From Thermomonas sp. (lineage in GTDB: Bacteria; Pseudomonadota; Gammaproteobacteria; Xanthomonadales; Xanthomonadaceae), in assembly GCF_025993755.1 (NCBI RefSeq), contig NZ_JAMQHN010000132.1, positions 1 through 35,692 of the forward strand: a stretch of DNA of 35,692 bases. The letters are read 5' to 3'. The translations under genes were made by a program, and so were the position numbers. The notes under the pieces are model-generated. The model had not been told where the DNA came from. It worked only from the letters and a program-made list of their open reading frames with translations, and ran no database searches. The number at the start of each line of letters is the position of its first letter. The first letter of the stretch is position 1. Positions 18,434 to 25,361 of this stretch are shown here, one piece after another.

Positions 18434-19075
18434 TCAGCCGTGCGCGGTCTGCAATTGCAAAGCGGCTTCGAGGATTGGTTTGGCCCAGTCGGGAGTTTGC
18501 CGGAGGGTGTCGGCATCCATCGGCCAGGTGATCTGTCCGCTTTTCATTTGTAGCAGAAGGCAGGGGTCGGGCGTTGGCGCGCCGGCGATGGCGTCGATGC
18601 TGTTGTCGTAAACATGCAGCTGCGTGATGTGTGGAAGCAGTGCGGCCAGATGCTTGATGGAGGCGACGCAGCGCTCCCGGATCTTCGCTTCAGGAATGTC
18701 GTGGCCACCGCGGCTGACGCGGTAGCGCACGCGGGCGATGTGGTGCTCCGGTGAATCGAGTCCGCAGAACCACATGACGACATCGTGCGTGCGTGCGGCT
18801 TCCCGCAGTTTTCCGGCGATGGTGTTGCCGCCCAGCGTGGTCTCGAAGGCGTAGTTCGTGCCGTTGGCGATGGCGGCCTCCAGCCTGCGCAGGCCTTCCT
18901 GCCATGCGGCAGCGTTGGTGTCGGCCAATGGGCTGCCGGTGGCTTCGATCAATTGCCGGGTGAAGGTGTCCGGATTGAACCAGTCCATTCCGACGCGCCG
19001 CAGCGCCGTGCCGCCGATGGAACTCTTGCCGGCACCGTTGACGCCGGCAAGCACGAAGATGCGCGGGCGCGGCAT
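18434..19075 (-). CDS. zeta-toxin-like P-loop kinase
   Basis: P-loop NTPase (213 aa) of the zeta toxin/AAA group; known zeta toxins phosphorylate UDP-N-acetylglucosamine and block cell-wall synthesis. Walker A is G11-V-N-G-A-G-K17-S-S. The segment D-W-F-N-P-D-T-F, then the Y-A-F-E-T-T-L-G-G stretch, and R-V-R-Y-R-V-S-R-G-G-H-D-I-P correspond to zeta-family elements, the last being the basic lid pattern. The start ATG lies four bases after the stop of the Phd-like gene, so the pair is one operon. The target of this branch of the family is not established; labelling it a toxin rests on similarity and gene pairing. It converges with the XRE gene. Confidence 0.82.
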   Translation of the reverse strand: MPRPRIFVLAGVNGAGKSSIGGTALRRVGMDWFNPDTFTRQLIEATGSPLADTNAAAWQEGLRRLEAAIANGTNYAFETTLGGNTIAGKLREAARTHDVVMWFCGLDSPEHHIARVRYRVSRGGHDIPEAKIRERCVASIKHLAALLPHITQLHVYDNSIDAIAGAPTPDPCLLLQMKSGQITWPMDADTLRQTPDWAKPILEAALQLQTAHG

Positions 19076-19079
19076 GGGA

Positions 19080-19436
19080 TCAGAACTCGTCGCCGTTGAA
19101 AATCTTTCCCTCGTAGCGGAAGGGCTTGTCGAAAATCGATATCAGCTTGTCGCCCGTCCCCGGCTCATTGAGGCAGGCCAGGCGCTCGTCGAATTTCCTG
19201 CGCAGCGCGTCCAGTGCTGCCTCGTCGCGGGCAGCGGCGTCGCGCAGCAGATTCAGCAGGCGGGTGTATTCCTCGACCGGCAGGATCACCGCCTCGGGCT
19301 GGTTGTGGTTGGTGACGACGACCTTGCCGCTGCGGGCAACGACCTTCATCACCCCGCGCCAGCCCAGCTTCTTCACGTCCGAAGCGGGGGTTTGCGGCAG
19401 GGTGTCCAGCGGCTTGAGGGCGGGAAGGGCGGACAT
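19080..19436 (-). CDS. Phd/YefM-like antitoxin
   Basis: Antitoxin-type protein of 118 aa. Residues about 25-65 (G-V-M-K-V-V-A-R-S-G-K-V-V-V-T-N-H-N-Q-P, then A-V-I-L-P-V-E-E-Y-T-R-L) match the DNA-binding Phd/YefM domain, though the usual start of that domain is displaced by an extra 20 N-terminal residues. The C-terminal half (70-118) is charged and would wrap the partner. The stop is four bases from the start of the zeta-like kinase gene. A palindrome with a -10-like TATATT lies 25 bases upstream of its ATG, fitting autoregulation. A Phd-type protein with a zeta-like kinase differs from the classical epsilon/zeta pair, but such pairings are seen in proteobacteria. Confidence 0.82.
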   Translation of the reverse strand: MSALPALKPLDTLPQTPASDVKKLGWRGVMKVVARSGKVVVTNHNQPEAVILPVEEYTRLLNLLRDAAARDEAALDALRRKFDERLACLNEPGTGDKLISIFDKPFRYEGKIFNGDEF

Positions 19437-19460
19437 GGCAGGATTCCAGACAGGACAAAC

Positions 19461-19486
19461 AAGGCCAATATACCCTTTTTGGCCTT
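19461..19486 (-). promoter_or_regulatory. palindromic operator/promoter of the Phd-like/zeta-like operon
   Basis: AAGGCCAA (19461-19468) and TTGGCCTT (19479-19486) are exact inverted repeats with a 10-base spacer. On the minus strand the spacer edge reads TATATT (19467-19472), a good -10 box, about 30 bases before the antitoxin ATG; no strong -35 is visible. On the plus strand the repeat is followed by a short T-run, so a terminator reading is possible, but no plus-strand gene ends nearby. Confidence 0.6.
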
Positions 19487-19506
19487 TTTATCCTGAATGG
19501 GGAAAA

Positions 19507-20265
19507 TCAGCCGCCGCGGTGCACCTGAAAGCCGGCGAACGACTGCGAGGTGGGCATCAGTTCCAGCCGGTTGACGTTGAGGTGCGGCGGCAGCGTCGCC
19601 ACCCAGAAGATCGCCTCGGCGATGTCCTCGGCGGTCATTGGGTTGGCCCCGGCGTAGAGCCGGTCCGATGCCGCCTGGTCGCCGTGGGTGCGCACCACGG
19701 TGAATTCGGTTTCGGCCATGCCCGGCTCGATGGCGGTCACGCGCACGCCGGTGCCGTGCAGGTCGGCGCGCAAGTTCAGCGAGAACTGGCTGAGGAAGGC
19801 CTTGGTGCCGCCGTAGGCATTGCCGCCGGTGTAGGGATAGGTGGCGGCGGTGGAGCTGATGTTGATGAGCGCGCCCTTGCGCGCGATGAGCGTCGGCAGC
19901 ACGGCGTGGGTGAGCGTGACCAGGCCGGTGATGTTGGTGTCGATCATGGTCTTCCAGTCCGACAGCAGTGCGTCCTGTGCCGGCTGCGTGCCCTGCGCCA
20001 GGCCGGCGTTGTTGACCAGCAGGTCGATGCCGCGGAAGCGTTCCGGCAGCGCGTCCAGCGCGGCGCGCATCGCCGCTTCGTCGCGGATGTCGAAGCGGGC
20101 GGGGTGCAGCGCGTCGCCGAGTTCGGCGCGCAGCGCGTCAAGGCGCTCGGCGCGGCGTCCGGTGGCGATGACCTGCCAGCCGGCGGCGATGAAACGGCGC
20201 GCGGCGGCGCGGCCGAAACCGGCGGTGGCGCCGGTGATGAGGGCGGTGCGGGGGGATGTGTTCAT
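19507..20265 (-). CDS. ydfG: YdfG-type short-chain dehydrogenase (3-hydroxy acid dehydrogenase)
   Basis: NADP-dependent short-chain dehydrogenase/reductase (252 aa) close to E. coli YdfG, which oxidises L-allo-threonine, serine and 3-hydroxypropionate-type substrates. The cofactor motif T-G-A-T-A-G-F-G is at residues 11-18, N-N-A-G at 85-88, and the catalytic triad is Ser138, Tyr151 and Lys155 (Y-G-G-T-K). The YdfG-specific stretches M-I-D-T-N, F-S-L-N-L-R-A-D-L-H-G-T and the C-terminal M-P-T-S-Q-S-F-A-G are all present. It marks the return to core genes after the toxin-antitoxin segment. It lies 83 bases downstream of the SPOR gene on the same strand and may be read with it. Confidence 0.9.
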   Translation of the reverse strand: MNTSPRTALITGATAGFGRAAARRFIAAGWQVIATGRRAERLDALRAELGDALHPARFDIRDEAAMRAALDALPERFRGIDLLVNNAGLAQGTQPAQDALLSDWKTMIDTNITGLVTLTHAVLPTLIARKGALINISSTAATYPYTGGNAYGGTKAFLSQFSLNLRADLHGTGVRVTAIEPGMAETEFTVVRTHGDQAASDRLYAGANPMTAEDIAEAIFWVATLPPHLNVNRLELMPTSQSFAGFQVHRGG

Positions 20266-20348
20266 CCTCGTATTTTACGGCGCAGGGCTGCCGGCAGCGG
20301 GCGTCAGGGAGCGCCGCGTCGTTCCGAGGGTGTGGCAGGTGGCGTGCG

Positions 20349-21086
20349 CTATTGGGCCTTGATCGCCATTGCCGGAAGTCCGCCGCCAGCCAGCTTGGCC
20401 TTGGCGTCGGCCAGTTCGGAGGCGGTGCCGTAAGGCCCCATGCGCACGCGGTAGACCGTCTTGCCGTTGATCTGCGCCGATTCCACTCGCGCGGACAATC
20501 CCAGCATGGCGATTTTGGCCTTGACCGATTCGGCGTCACCGGAGGCGCCGAATGCACCGGCCTGCAGGATGTAGCGGGCGGCTCCGGGGTTGTCGGCGTT
20601 GTTGGCCGTGGCGGCGGCGACCGGCGGCGGTGCGGAGGCGGTTGCCGGTTCGTTGATCGGCGCGGGCAGGGCATTGTCGGGTTCGGCCGCGGACGCCGTG
20701 GCGTCGCGCTGCGCCTGCCGTGCCCGCGCATCGGCCTCGGCCTTGGCGCTGGCGGCCAGTTCGGCGTCGGTCATCTGCACGCCTTCGCCTGGAAGCAGGG
20801 TATAGAAGTCGTAGCGCGGCTTGGGGGGTTCCGGATTGGCTGGCTTGGGCGCGTCGGTGGCGATGTCTGGCGCAATGGCGTCGCCCTGCGCGGCAGCGGG
20901 CTGGGCGTCCGGATTGGGCGTCGGACCGACGCGCAGGAAGCCGTCGCTTGACGAGGACTGCATCAGCCGCGGGACGAGCAGGACGGCTGCGAGCGTGAGC
21001 GCTACGCCGATCGCCAGCCAGGCCCAGCCGGGCAGGCCGCCCGAAGAATTGCGTCGGGCCTGGGATTTTCCGCGTCGTGCTGCCAT
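20349..21086 (-). CDS. SPOR domain membrane protein
   Basis: Bitopic inner-membrane protein (245 aa). A basic cytoplasmic N-terminus (M-A-A-R-R-G-K) is followed by one transmembrane helix at about 19-39. A long Pro/Ala-rich periplasmic linker runs to about 165. The C-terminal SPOR domain (about 168-245: Y-I-L-Q-A-G-A-F-G, then V-Y-R-V-R-M-G-P-Y) binds glycan strands denuded of stem peptides at the division site. The layout is like FtsN or DedD, and position directly after argS is typical of FtsN in many gammaproteobacteria, so it may be the FtsN equivalent; this is inference. Its ATG overlaps the argS stop (TAATG), so translation is coupled. Confidence 0.87.
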   Translation of the reverse strand: MAARRGKSQARRNSSGGLPGWAWLAIGVALTLAAVLLVPRLMQSSSSDGFLRVGPTPNPDAQPAAAQGDAIAPDIATDAPKPANPEPPKPRYDFYTLLPGEGVQMTDAELAASAKAEADARARQAQRDATASAAEPDNALPAPINEPATASAPPPVAAATANNADNPGAARYILQAGAFGASGDAESVKAKIAMLGLSARVESAQINGKTVYRVRMGPYGTASELADAKAKLAGGGLPAMAIKAQ

Positions 21087-22774
21087 TACATGCTCTCCGG
21101 TGCGCCAACGCCCAGCAGATCCAGTCCGTTGGCCAGCGTCTGGCGGACGGCCAGCGCCAGGGTCAGGCGCGCGTCGCGCAGCGCAGCCTCCTCCACCAGC
21201 ACCGGCGAGGCGTGGTACCAGGTGTGGAGGGCGTTGGCGAGCTCGCGCAGGTATTGGGCGACCAGATGCGGCTCCAGGGTCGCACCGGCGGCTTCCACCA
21301 CTTCCGGATAGCGCGACAGTTCGCGCATCAATTCCTGTGCGGGCGCATCGTCCAGCAGGTGCAGTTGCGCCGATCCGTTTTCCGCATCGTAGGCAAACCC
21401 CTTTTCGCCGCACTGTCGCAGCAGGCTGCACACGCGGGCGTGGGCGTACTGCACGTAGAACACCGGGTTGTCGTTGTTCTGCGAGCGCGCCAGGTCGATG
21501 TCGAAGGTCAGCTGCGAGTCGGGCTTGCGTGCGATCAGAAACCAGCGGGTGGCGTCGCGCCCGGCTTCGTCGATCAAATCGCGCAGGGTGAAGTAGCTGC
21601 CGGCGCGCTTGGAGAGCTTGACCTCTTCGCCGCCGCGCATCACCGTCACCATCTGGTGCAGCACGTAGTCCGGATAGCCGTCCGGGATGCCGCAGTCCAG
21701 CGCCTGCAGGCCAGCCTTCACGCGGGCCAGCGAGCCGTGGTGGTCGGCGCCCAGCTCGGTGACCGCGCGCTGGTAGCCGCGCTGCCACTTGCTCAGGTGG
21801 TAGGCGACATCCGGCACGAAGTAGGTGTAGGTGCCGTCGGATTTGCGCATCACCCGATCCTTGTCGTCGCCGAAGGAGGTCGAGCGCAGCCACAGCGCGC
21901 CGCCCTCCTCGTAGGTATGACCCTTGGCGACGAGTTCGCGCACGGTTTCCTCGACCTTGCCGTCGGTGTACAGCGAAGATTCGAGGAAATAGCGGTCGAA
22001 GCTGACGCCGAACGCGGCCAGATCCGCGTTCTGCTCGCGGCGCAGGTAGGCCACCGCGAAGGCGCGGATGGCGTCGAGGTCGTCGGCGTCGGGCTTGCCG
22101 GTGACGATATGGCCGTCCACTTCCACGCTGTCGCCGCGCAGGTACGACTGGGCAACGTCGGCGATGTAGTCGCCGTTGTAGGCGTCGGCCGGCCACTGCG
22201 CGTCGCCCGGCTTGAAGCCCTTGGCGCGCGCCTGGGTGGAGATGGCGAGATTGTTGATCTGCACGCCGGCGTCGTTGTAGTAGAACTCGCGCTTCACGTC
22301 CCAGCCGTTGGCGGCCATCACGCGGGCGATGCAGTCGCCGATCACGCCGGCGCGACCGTGGCCGACGTGCAGCGGGCCGGTGGGGTTGGCGGAGACGTAT
22401 TCCACGCCCACCGTCTTGCCGCCGCCGCTGGTGTTGCGGCCGAACGCGCTGCCGGCGGCGTGGATGTCGCGCACCTGCTGCTGCCACGCGGCCGGAGTCA
22501 GGTGGACATTGATGAAGCCGGGGCCGGCGATTTCGACCTTGGCGATGGCGTCGGAGGCCGGCAGTGCATCGACCAGCTGCTGCGCCAGCGCACGCGGATT
22601 GCTGCGCGCGGCCTTGGCCAGCAGCATCGCCACGTTGCTGGAAAAGTCGCCGTGCGCGCGCTCTTTCGGGCGTTCGATCACGAAGTCCGGGAGAGGCGCA
22701 TCGGCGGGCAGGGTTCCGCCTTCGCGCAGGGCGGCAAGGCCCTGCAGGATCAGGGCGTGGATCTGGGCTTTCAC
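21086..22774 (-). CDS. argS: arginyl-tRNA synthetase
   Basis: Class I aminoacyl-tRNA synthetase charging tRNA-Arg (562 aa; E. coli 577). The N-terminal tRNA-binding domain is followed by the HIGH signature in the form H-V-G-H within [12 protein letters not shown]. The KMSKS loop is in the degenerate form K-L-S-K-R-A-G, as usual for this enzyme. The DALR anticodon domain ends the protein, with [13 protein letters not shown]. The start is GTG 22774 (M-K-A-Q-I-H-A-L), where homology begins; the frame runs 27 codons further upstream without resemblance, and no Shine-Dalgarno is evident. It overlaps the SPOR gene start by one base. Confidence 0.96.
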   Translation of the reverse strand: MKAQIHALILQGLAALREGGTLPADAPLPDFVIERPKERAHGDFSSNVAMLLAKAARSNPRALAQQLVDALPASDAIAKVEIAGPGFINVHLTPAAWQQQVRDIHAAGSAFGRNTSGGGKTVGVEYVSANPTGPLHVGHGRAGVIGDCIARVMAANGWDVKREFYYNDAGVQINNLAISTQARAKGFKPGDAQWPADAYNGDYIADVAQSYLRGDSVEVDGHIVTGKPDADDLDAIRAFAVAYLRREQNADLAAFGVSFDRYFLESSLYTDGKVEETVRELVAKGHTYEEGGALWLRSTSFGDDKDRVMRKSDGTYTYFVPDVAYHLSKWQRGYQRAVTELGADHHGSLARVKAGLQALDCGIPDGYPDYVLHQMVTVMRGGEEVKLSKRAGSYFTLRDLIDEAGRDATRWFLIARKPDSQLTFDIDLARSQNNDNPVFYVQYAHARVCSLLRQCGEKGFAYDAENGSAQLHLLDDAPAQELMRELSRYPEVVEAAGATLEPHLVAQYLRELANALHTWYHASPVLVEEAALRDARLTLALAVRQTLANGLDLLGVGAPESM

Positions 22775-22896
22775 GTGGGACGACGGCGGCTGTTCGATGG
22801 CCGGACATTGTACGCGAGCCCGCATCCAACCTCGCGATGGCCGGGATGGGTGCAACTCGGGGCGACTGCGGCCGGATGGAGGGCGTGCCCCGGTGC

Positions 22897-23571
22897 CTAG
22901 ACCATGCCGCGTTGCGCCATCGAGGTGGGCGGCCCATCGCCGATCACGAAGTGGTCGAGCAGGCGCACGTCGACCAATGCCAGCGCCTGCTTGATCCGCG
23001 TCGTGACGGCGCGATCGGCGGCGCTGGGGTCGGGATTCCCGCTGGGGTGGTTGTGGCCGATGATCGCTGCCGCGGCGCCGTGGACCAAGGCGCGCTGGAC
23101 GATGATGCGCGGGTGGACTTCGGCGCCGTCGATGCCGCCGCGGAACAGTTCTTCGAAGCCCAGCGCGCGGTGGCGGGTGTCCAGATACAGCACCGCGAAC
23201 ACCTCGTGGCCCAGCCCGCGCAGGCGCTGGGCAAAATAGCGTCCGGCCGCGCCGGGGTCGCTCAGGGCCTCGCCGCGTTCAAGCTGGGCGGCCAGGTGGC
23301 GTTGGCCCAGTTCCAGCGCGGCGGCCAGCAGGCAGGCGCGGGCCGGGCCGATCCCGCGCCGTCGGGTCAGTGCCGTGGCGTCCAGATCGAGCAGCCGCCG
23401 CAGCCCGCCGGCGCCGGACACCAGGGCGCGGGCGGAGGCCACGGCGTCCTGTCCGCGAATGCCGGAGCCGAGGAACAGCGCCAGCAGCTCGGCGTCGGAC
23501 AGGCTGCCAGGGCCGCGGGCCAGCAGCTTTTCCCGGGGACGTTCGGATTCGGGCCAGTCGCGGATGTGCAT
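22897..23571 (-). CDS. radC: RadC family JAMM/MPN+ protein
   Basis: UPF0758/RadC protein (224 aa, full length). An N-terminal helix-hairpin-helix region lies at about 22-85 ([23 protein letters not shown]). The C-terminal JAMM metalloprotease-like domain has H173-N-H175-P-S-G and D186, the expected metal-ligand set. Despite the name, a DNA-repair role in E. coli was retracted and the function remains unknown, although the family is also found in mobile elements. This copy is chromosomal, upstream of argS on the same strand and divergent from coaC, the standard position beside coaBC. Confidence 0.93.
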   Translation of the reverse strand: MHIRDWPESERPREKLLARGPGSLSDAELLALFLGSGIRGQDAVASARALVSGAGGLRRLLDLDATALTRRRGIGPARACLLAAALELGQRHLAAQLERGEALSDPGAAGRYFAQRLRGLGHEVFAVLYLDTRHRALGFEELFRGGIDGAEVHPRIIVQRALVHGAAAAIIGHNHPSGNPDPSAADRAVTTRIKQALALVDVRLLDHFVIGDGPPTSMAQRGMV

Positions 23572-23667
23572 GCGTCCATCGTGAACAGGAGCCTGCGGGA
23601 AAGACAGCGGGGTTTGCCCCGGCTTCGGGTAAGCTCACGGGTTGGAAAGAGGTCAGGGAATGGCCCG

Positions 23668-24225
23668 ATGCAGGCTCCGCGTTTTCCGAACGAGGCTTAC
23701 CGCGTGCTGCTGTGCGTGTGCGGCGGAATCGCTGCGTACAAGGCGGCCGAGCTGGTGCGCCGGCTGCGTGACGCCGGTGCGGACGTGCAGGTGGCGATGA
23801 CCGAGAACGCGCAGCGTTTCGTCGGCGCGCCGACCTTCCAGGCGCTGTCGCACCGCGCGGTGCGCACCAGCCTGTGGGATGCGCAGGCCGAGGCCGGCAT
23901 GGGCCATCTGGAGCTGGCGGCGTGGGCACAGCAGGTGGTGGTGGCGCCGGCGACGGCCAACACGCTGGCGAAGCTGGCGCACGGGCTGGCCGACGATCTG
24001 GTTTCCACCCTGTGCCTGGCCACCACGGCGCCGATGATCTTGGCACCGGCGATGAACCACCGGATGTGGCGGCATCCGGCCACCCAGGCCAACGTTGTTC
24101 TGCTGCTGTCGCGCGGCGCGCGCCTGGTCGGGCCGGACGACGGCCCGCTGGCCGAAGGAGAGTCCGGGCCGGGTCGGATGGCCGCGCCTGAGCGCATCGT
24201 GGCAGCGATGGGGGCTTGCGCATGA
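23668..24225 (+). CDS. coaC: phosphopantothenoylcysteine decarboxylase (CoaC half)
   Basis: Flavin-dependent decarboxylase giving 4'-phosphopantetheine in coenzyme A synthesis (185 aa). It is the N-terminal half of the normally fused CoaBC/Dfp protein: G-G-I-A-A-Y-K at about 17-23, the H-L-E-L-A-A-W-A segment, the A-P-A-T-A-N-T flavin motif, the substrate motif P-A-M-N-H-R-M-W, and the clamp G-P-G-R-M near the end. The frame ends at a TGA that overlaps the ATG of the coaB frame (ATGA, 24222-24225). A run of five G at 24210-24214 precedes the junction; one more G there would restore a single CoaBC protein. So this is either a true gene fission, a recent frameshift, or a sequence error. Confidence 0.9.
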   Translation: MQAPRFPNEAYRVLLCVCGGIAAYKAAELVRRLRDAGADVQVAMTENAQRFVGAPTFQALSHRAVRTSLWDAQAEAGMGHLELAAWAQQVVVAPATANTLAKLAHGLADDLVSTLCLATTAPMILAPAMNHRMWRHPATQANVVLLLSRGARLVGPDDGPLAEGESGPGRMAAPERIVAAMGACA

Positions 24226-24890
24226 GCGGGCCTTTGATCGGCATGAAGGTCGTGGTCAGCGCGGGGCCGACCTTCGAGGACATTGACCCGGCGCGTTTCC
24301 TCGGCAACCGCAGCAGCGGCAAGATGGGCTTTGCCATCGCCGCCGTCGCCGCGCAGCGTGGGGCCGAGGTGGTGCTGGTGGCCGGCCCCGTGCATCTTCC
24401 GACGCCGGAGGGCGTGCGTCGGGTGGATGTGCGCAGCGCGGCGCAAATGCATCGGGCGGTGATGGATGCCCTGCCCTGCGATCTCTACATCGGCGCGGCG
24501 GCGGTTGCGGATTTCACTCCGCGTGCGCCGCTGGAACGCAAGCTCAAGAAACAGCCCGGGCAGGACGTGCTTGTGCTGGAACTGGTCCGGACCCGCGACA
24601 TCCTGGCCGACGTCGCCGCGCACCCGCAGCGGCCGGCGCAAGTGGTCGGCTTTGCGGCGGAGACGAACGATGTCGCCGCCTATGCGCGCAGCAAGCTCGA
24701 GCGCAAGGGCCTCGACCTGATCTGCGCCAATCAGGTCGGCCTGCCGGGCTGCGGCTTCGAAAGCGACGACAACGCGCTGCTGGTGATCGACGCGCACGGC
24801 GATCGTCCGCTGGGACCGGCGCCCAAGCATGTGCTGGCGGCCCAGCTGCTGGATCTGATCGGCCAGCGCATCCGCGGGGGCCGGACATGA
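24222..24890 (+). CDS. coaB: phosphopantothenate-cysteine ligase (CoaB half)
   Basis: CTP-dependent ligase joining cysteine to 4'-phosphopantothenate (222 aa). It is the C-terminal half of CoaBC. Markers are [22 protein letters not shown] (nucleotide site), A-A-A-V-A-D-F, the conserved lysine pair in R-K-L-K-K, and G-F-A-A-E-T. Its ATG overlaps the coaC TGA and a G-rich stretch (G5, seven bases upstream) could serve as ribosome site, so coupled translation is possible. The stop overlaps the dut ATG (ATGA). Its frame extends upstream to TTG 24216. Both halves keep every motif, so function is probably preserved whatever the cause of the split. Confidence 0.9.
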   Translation: MSGPLIGMKVVVSAGPTFEDIDPARFLGNRSSGKMGFAIAAVAAQRGAEVVLVAGPVHLPTPEGVRRVDVRSAAQMHRAVMDALPCDLYIGAAAVADFTPRAPLERKLKKQPGQDVLVLELVRTRDILADVAAHPQRPAQVVGFAAETNDVAAYARSKLERKGLDLICANQVGLPGCGFESDDNALLVIDAHGDRPLGPAPKHVLAAQLLDLIGQRIRGGRT

Positions 24891-25348
24891 CCAGGCATGT
24901 GCTGCAGGTGAAGGTGCTCGATCCGCGCATCGGCGGCGAATGGCCGCTGCCCGCGCATGCGACCGAACACAGCGCCGGAATGGATTTGCGTGCGGCGCTG
25001 GACGCGCCGCTGGAACTGGCGCCGGGGGCGACCGCGCTGGTGCCTTCCGGATTGGCCATCCATATCGGCGATCCCGGCCTGTGCGCGATTCTGCTGCCGC
25101 GATCGGGGCTGGGCCACAGACACGGCATCGTGCTGGGCAATGGCACTGGGCTGATCGACGCCGACTACCAAGGCCCGCTGATGGTCAGCCTCTGGAATCG
25201 CGGGACGGAGGCGTTCACCATTCAGCCCGGGGATCGAATTGCGCAGCTGGTGCTGCTGCCGGTAGTGCAGGCTGACCTCCAGGTGGTCGAGGCCTTCGAG
25301 GAATCCGCGCGCGGACAGGGCGGCTTCGGCCATACTGGGGTGCGCTGA
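24887..25348 (+). CDS. dut: dUTP diphosphatase
   Basis: Trimeric dUTPase hydrolysing dUTP to dUMP and pyrophosphate, keeping uracil out of DNA and feeding dTMP synthesis (153 aa, standard length). All five family motifs are present in order: A-G-M-D-L-R-A (motif 1), P-R-S-G-L-G (2), G-L-I-D-A-D-Y-Q-G (3, with the catalytic Asp), G-D-R-I-A-Q-L-V (4) and the C-terminal arm [10 protein letters not shown] (5). The ATG overlaps the coaB stop by ATGA, and algC follows after 13 bases, matching the coaBC-dut-algC order known from Pseudomonas and xanthomonads. Confidence 0.97.
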   Translation: MTRHVLQVKVLDPRIGGEWPLPAHATEHSAGMDLRAALDAPLELAPGATALVPSGLAIHIGDPGLCAILLPRSGLGHRHGIVLGNGTGLIDADYQGPLMVSLWNRGTEAFTIQPGDRIAQLVLLPVVQADLQVVEAFEESARGQGGFGHTGVR

Positions 25349-25361
25349 CAAGGGGGTGTCC

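Noticed and set aside
19461-19489. Plus-strand intrinsic terminator (stem plus T-run)
   Set aside because: No plus-strand gene ends nearby; position just upstream of the minus-strand antitoxin fits an operator better.
16647-19500. Integrated mobile element with attachment sites
   Set aside because: I found no integrase, transposase, tRNA target or flanking direct repeat, so only an accessory island is claimed.
22938-24225. 553-aa plus-strand frame reaching from radC into coaC
   Set aside because: The part before 23668 is antisense to radC and argS; only the CoaC portion is real.
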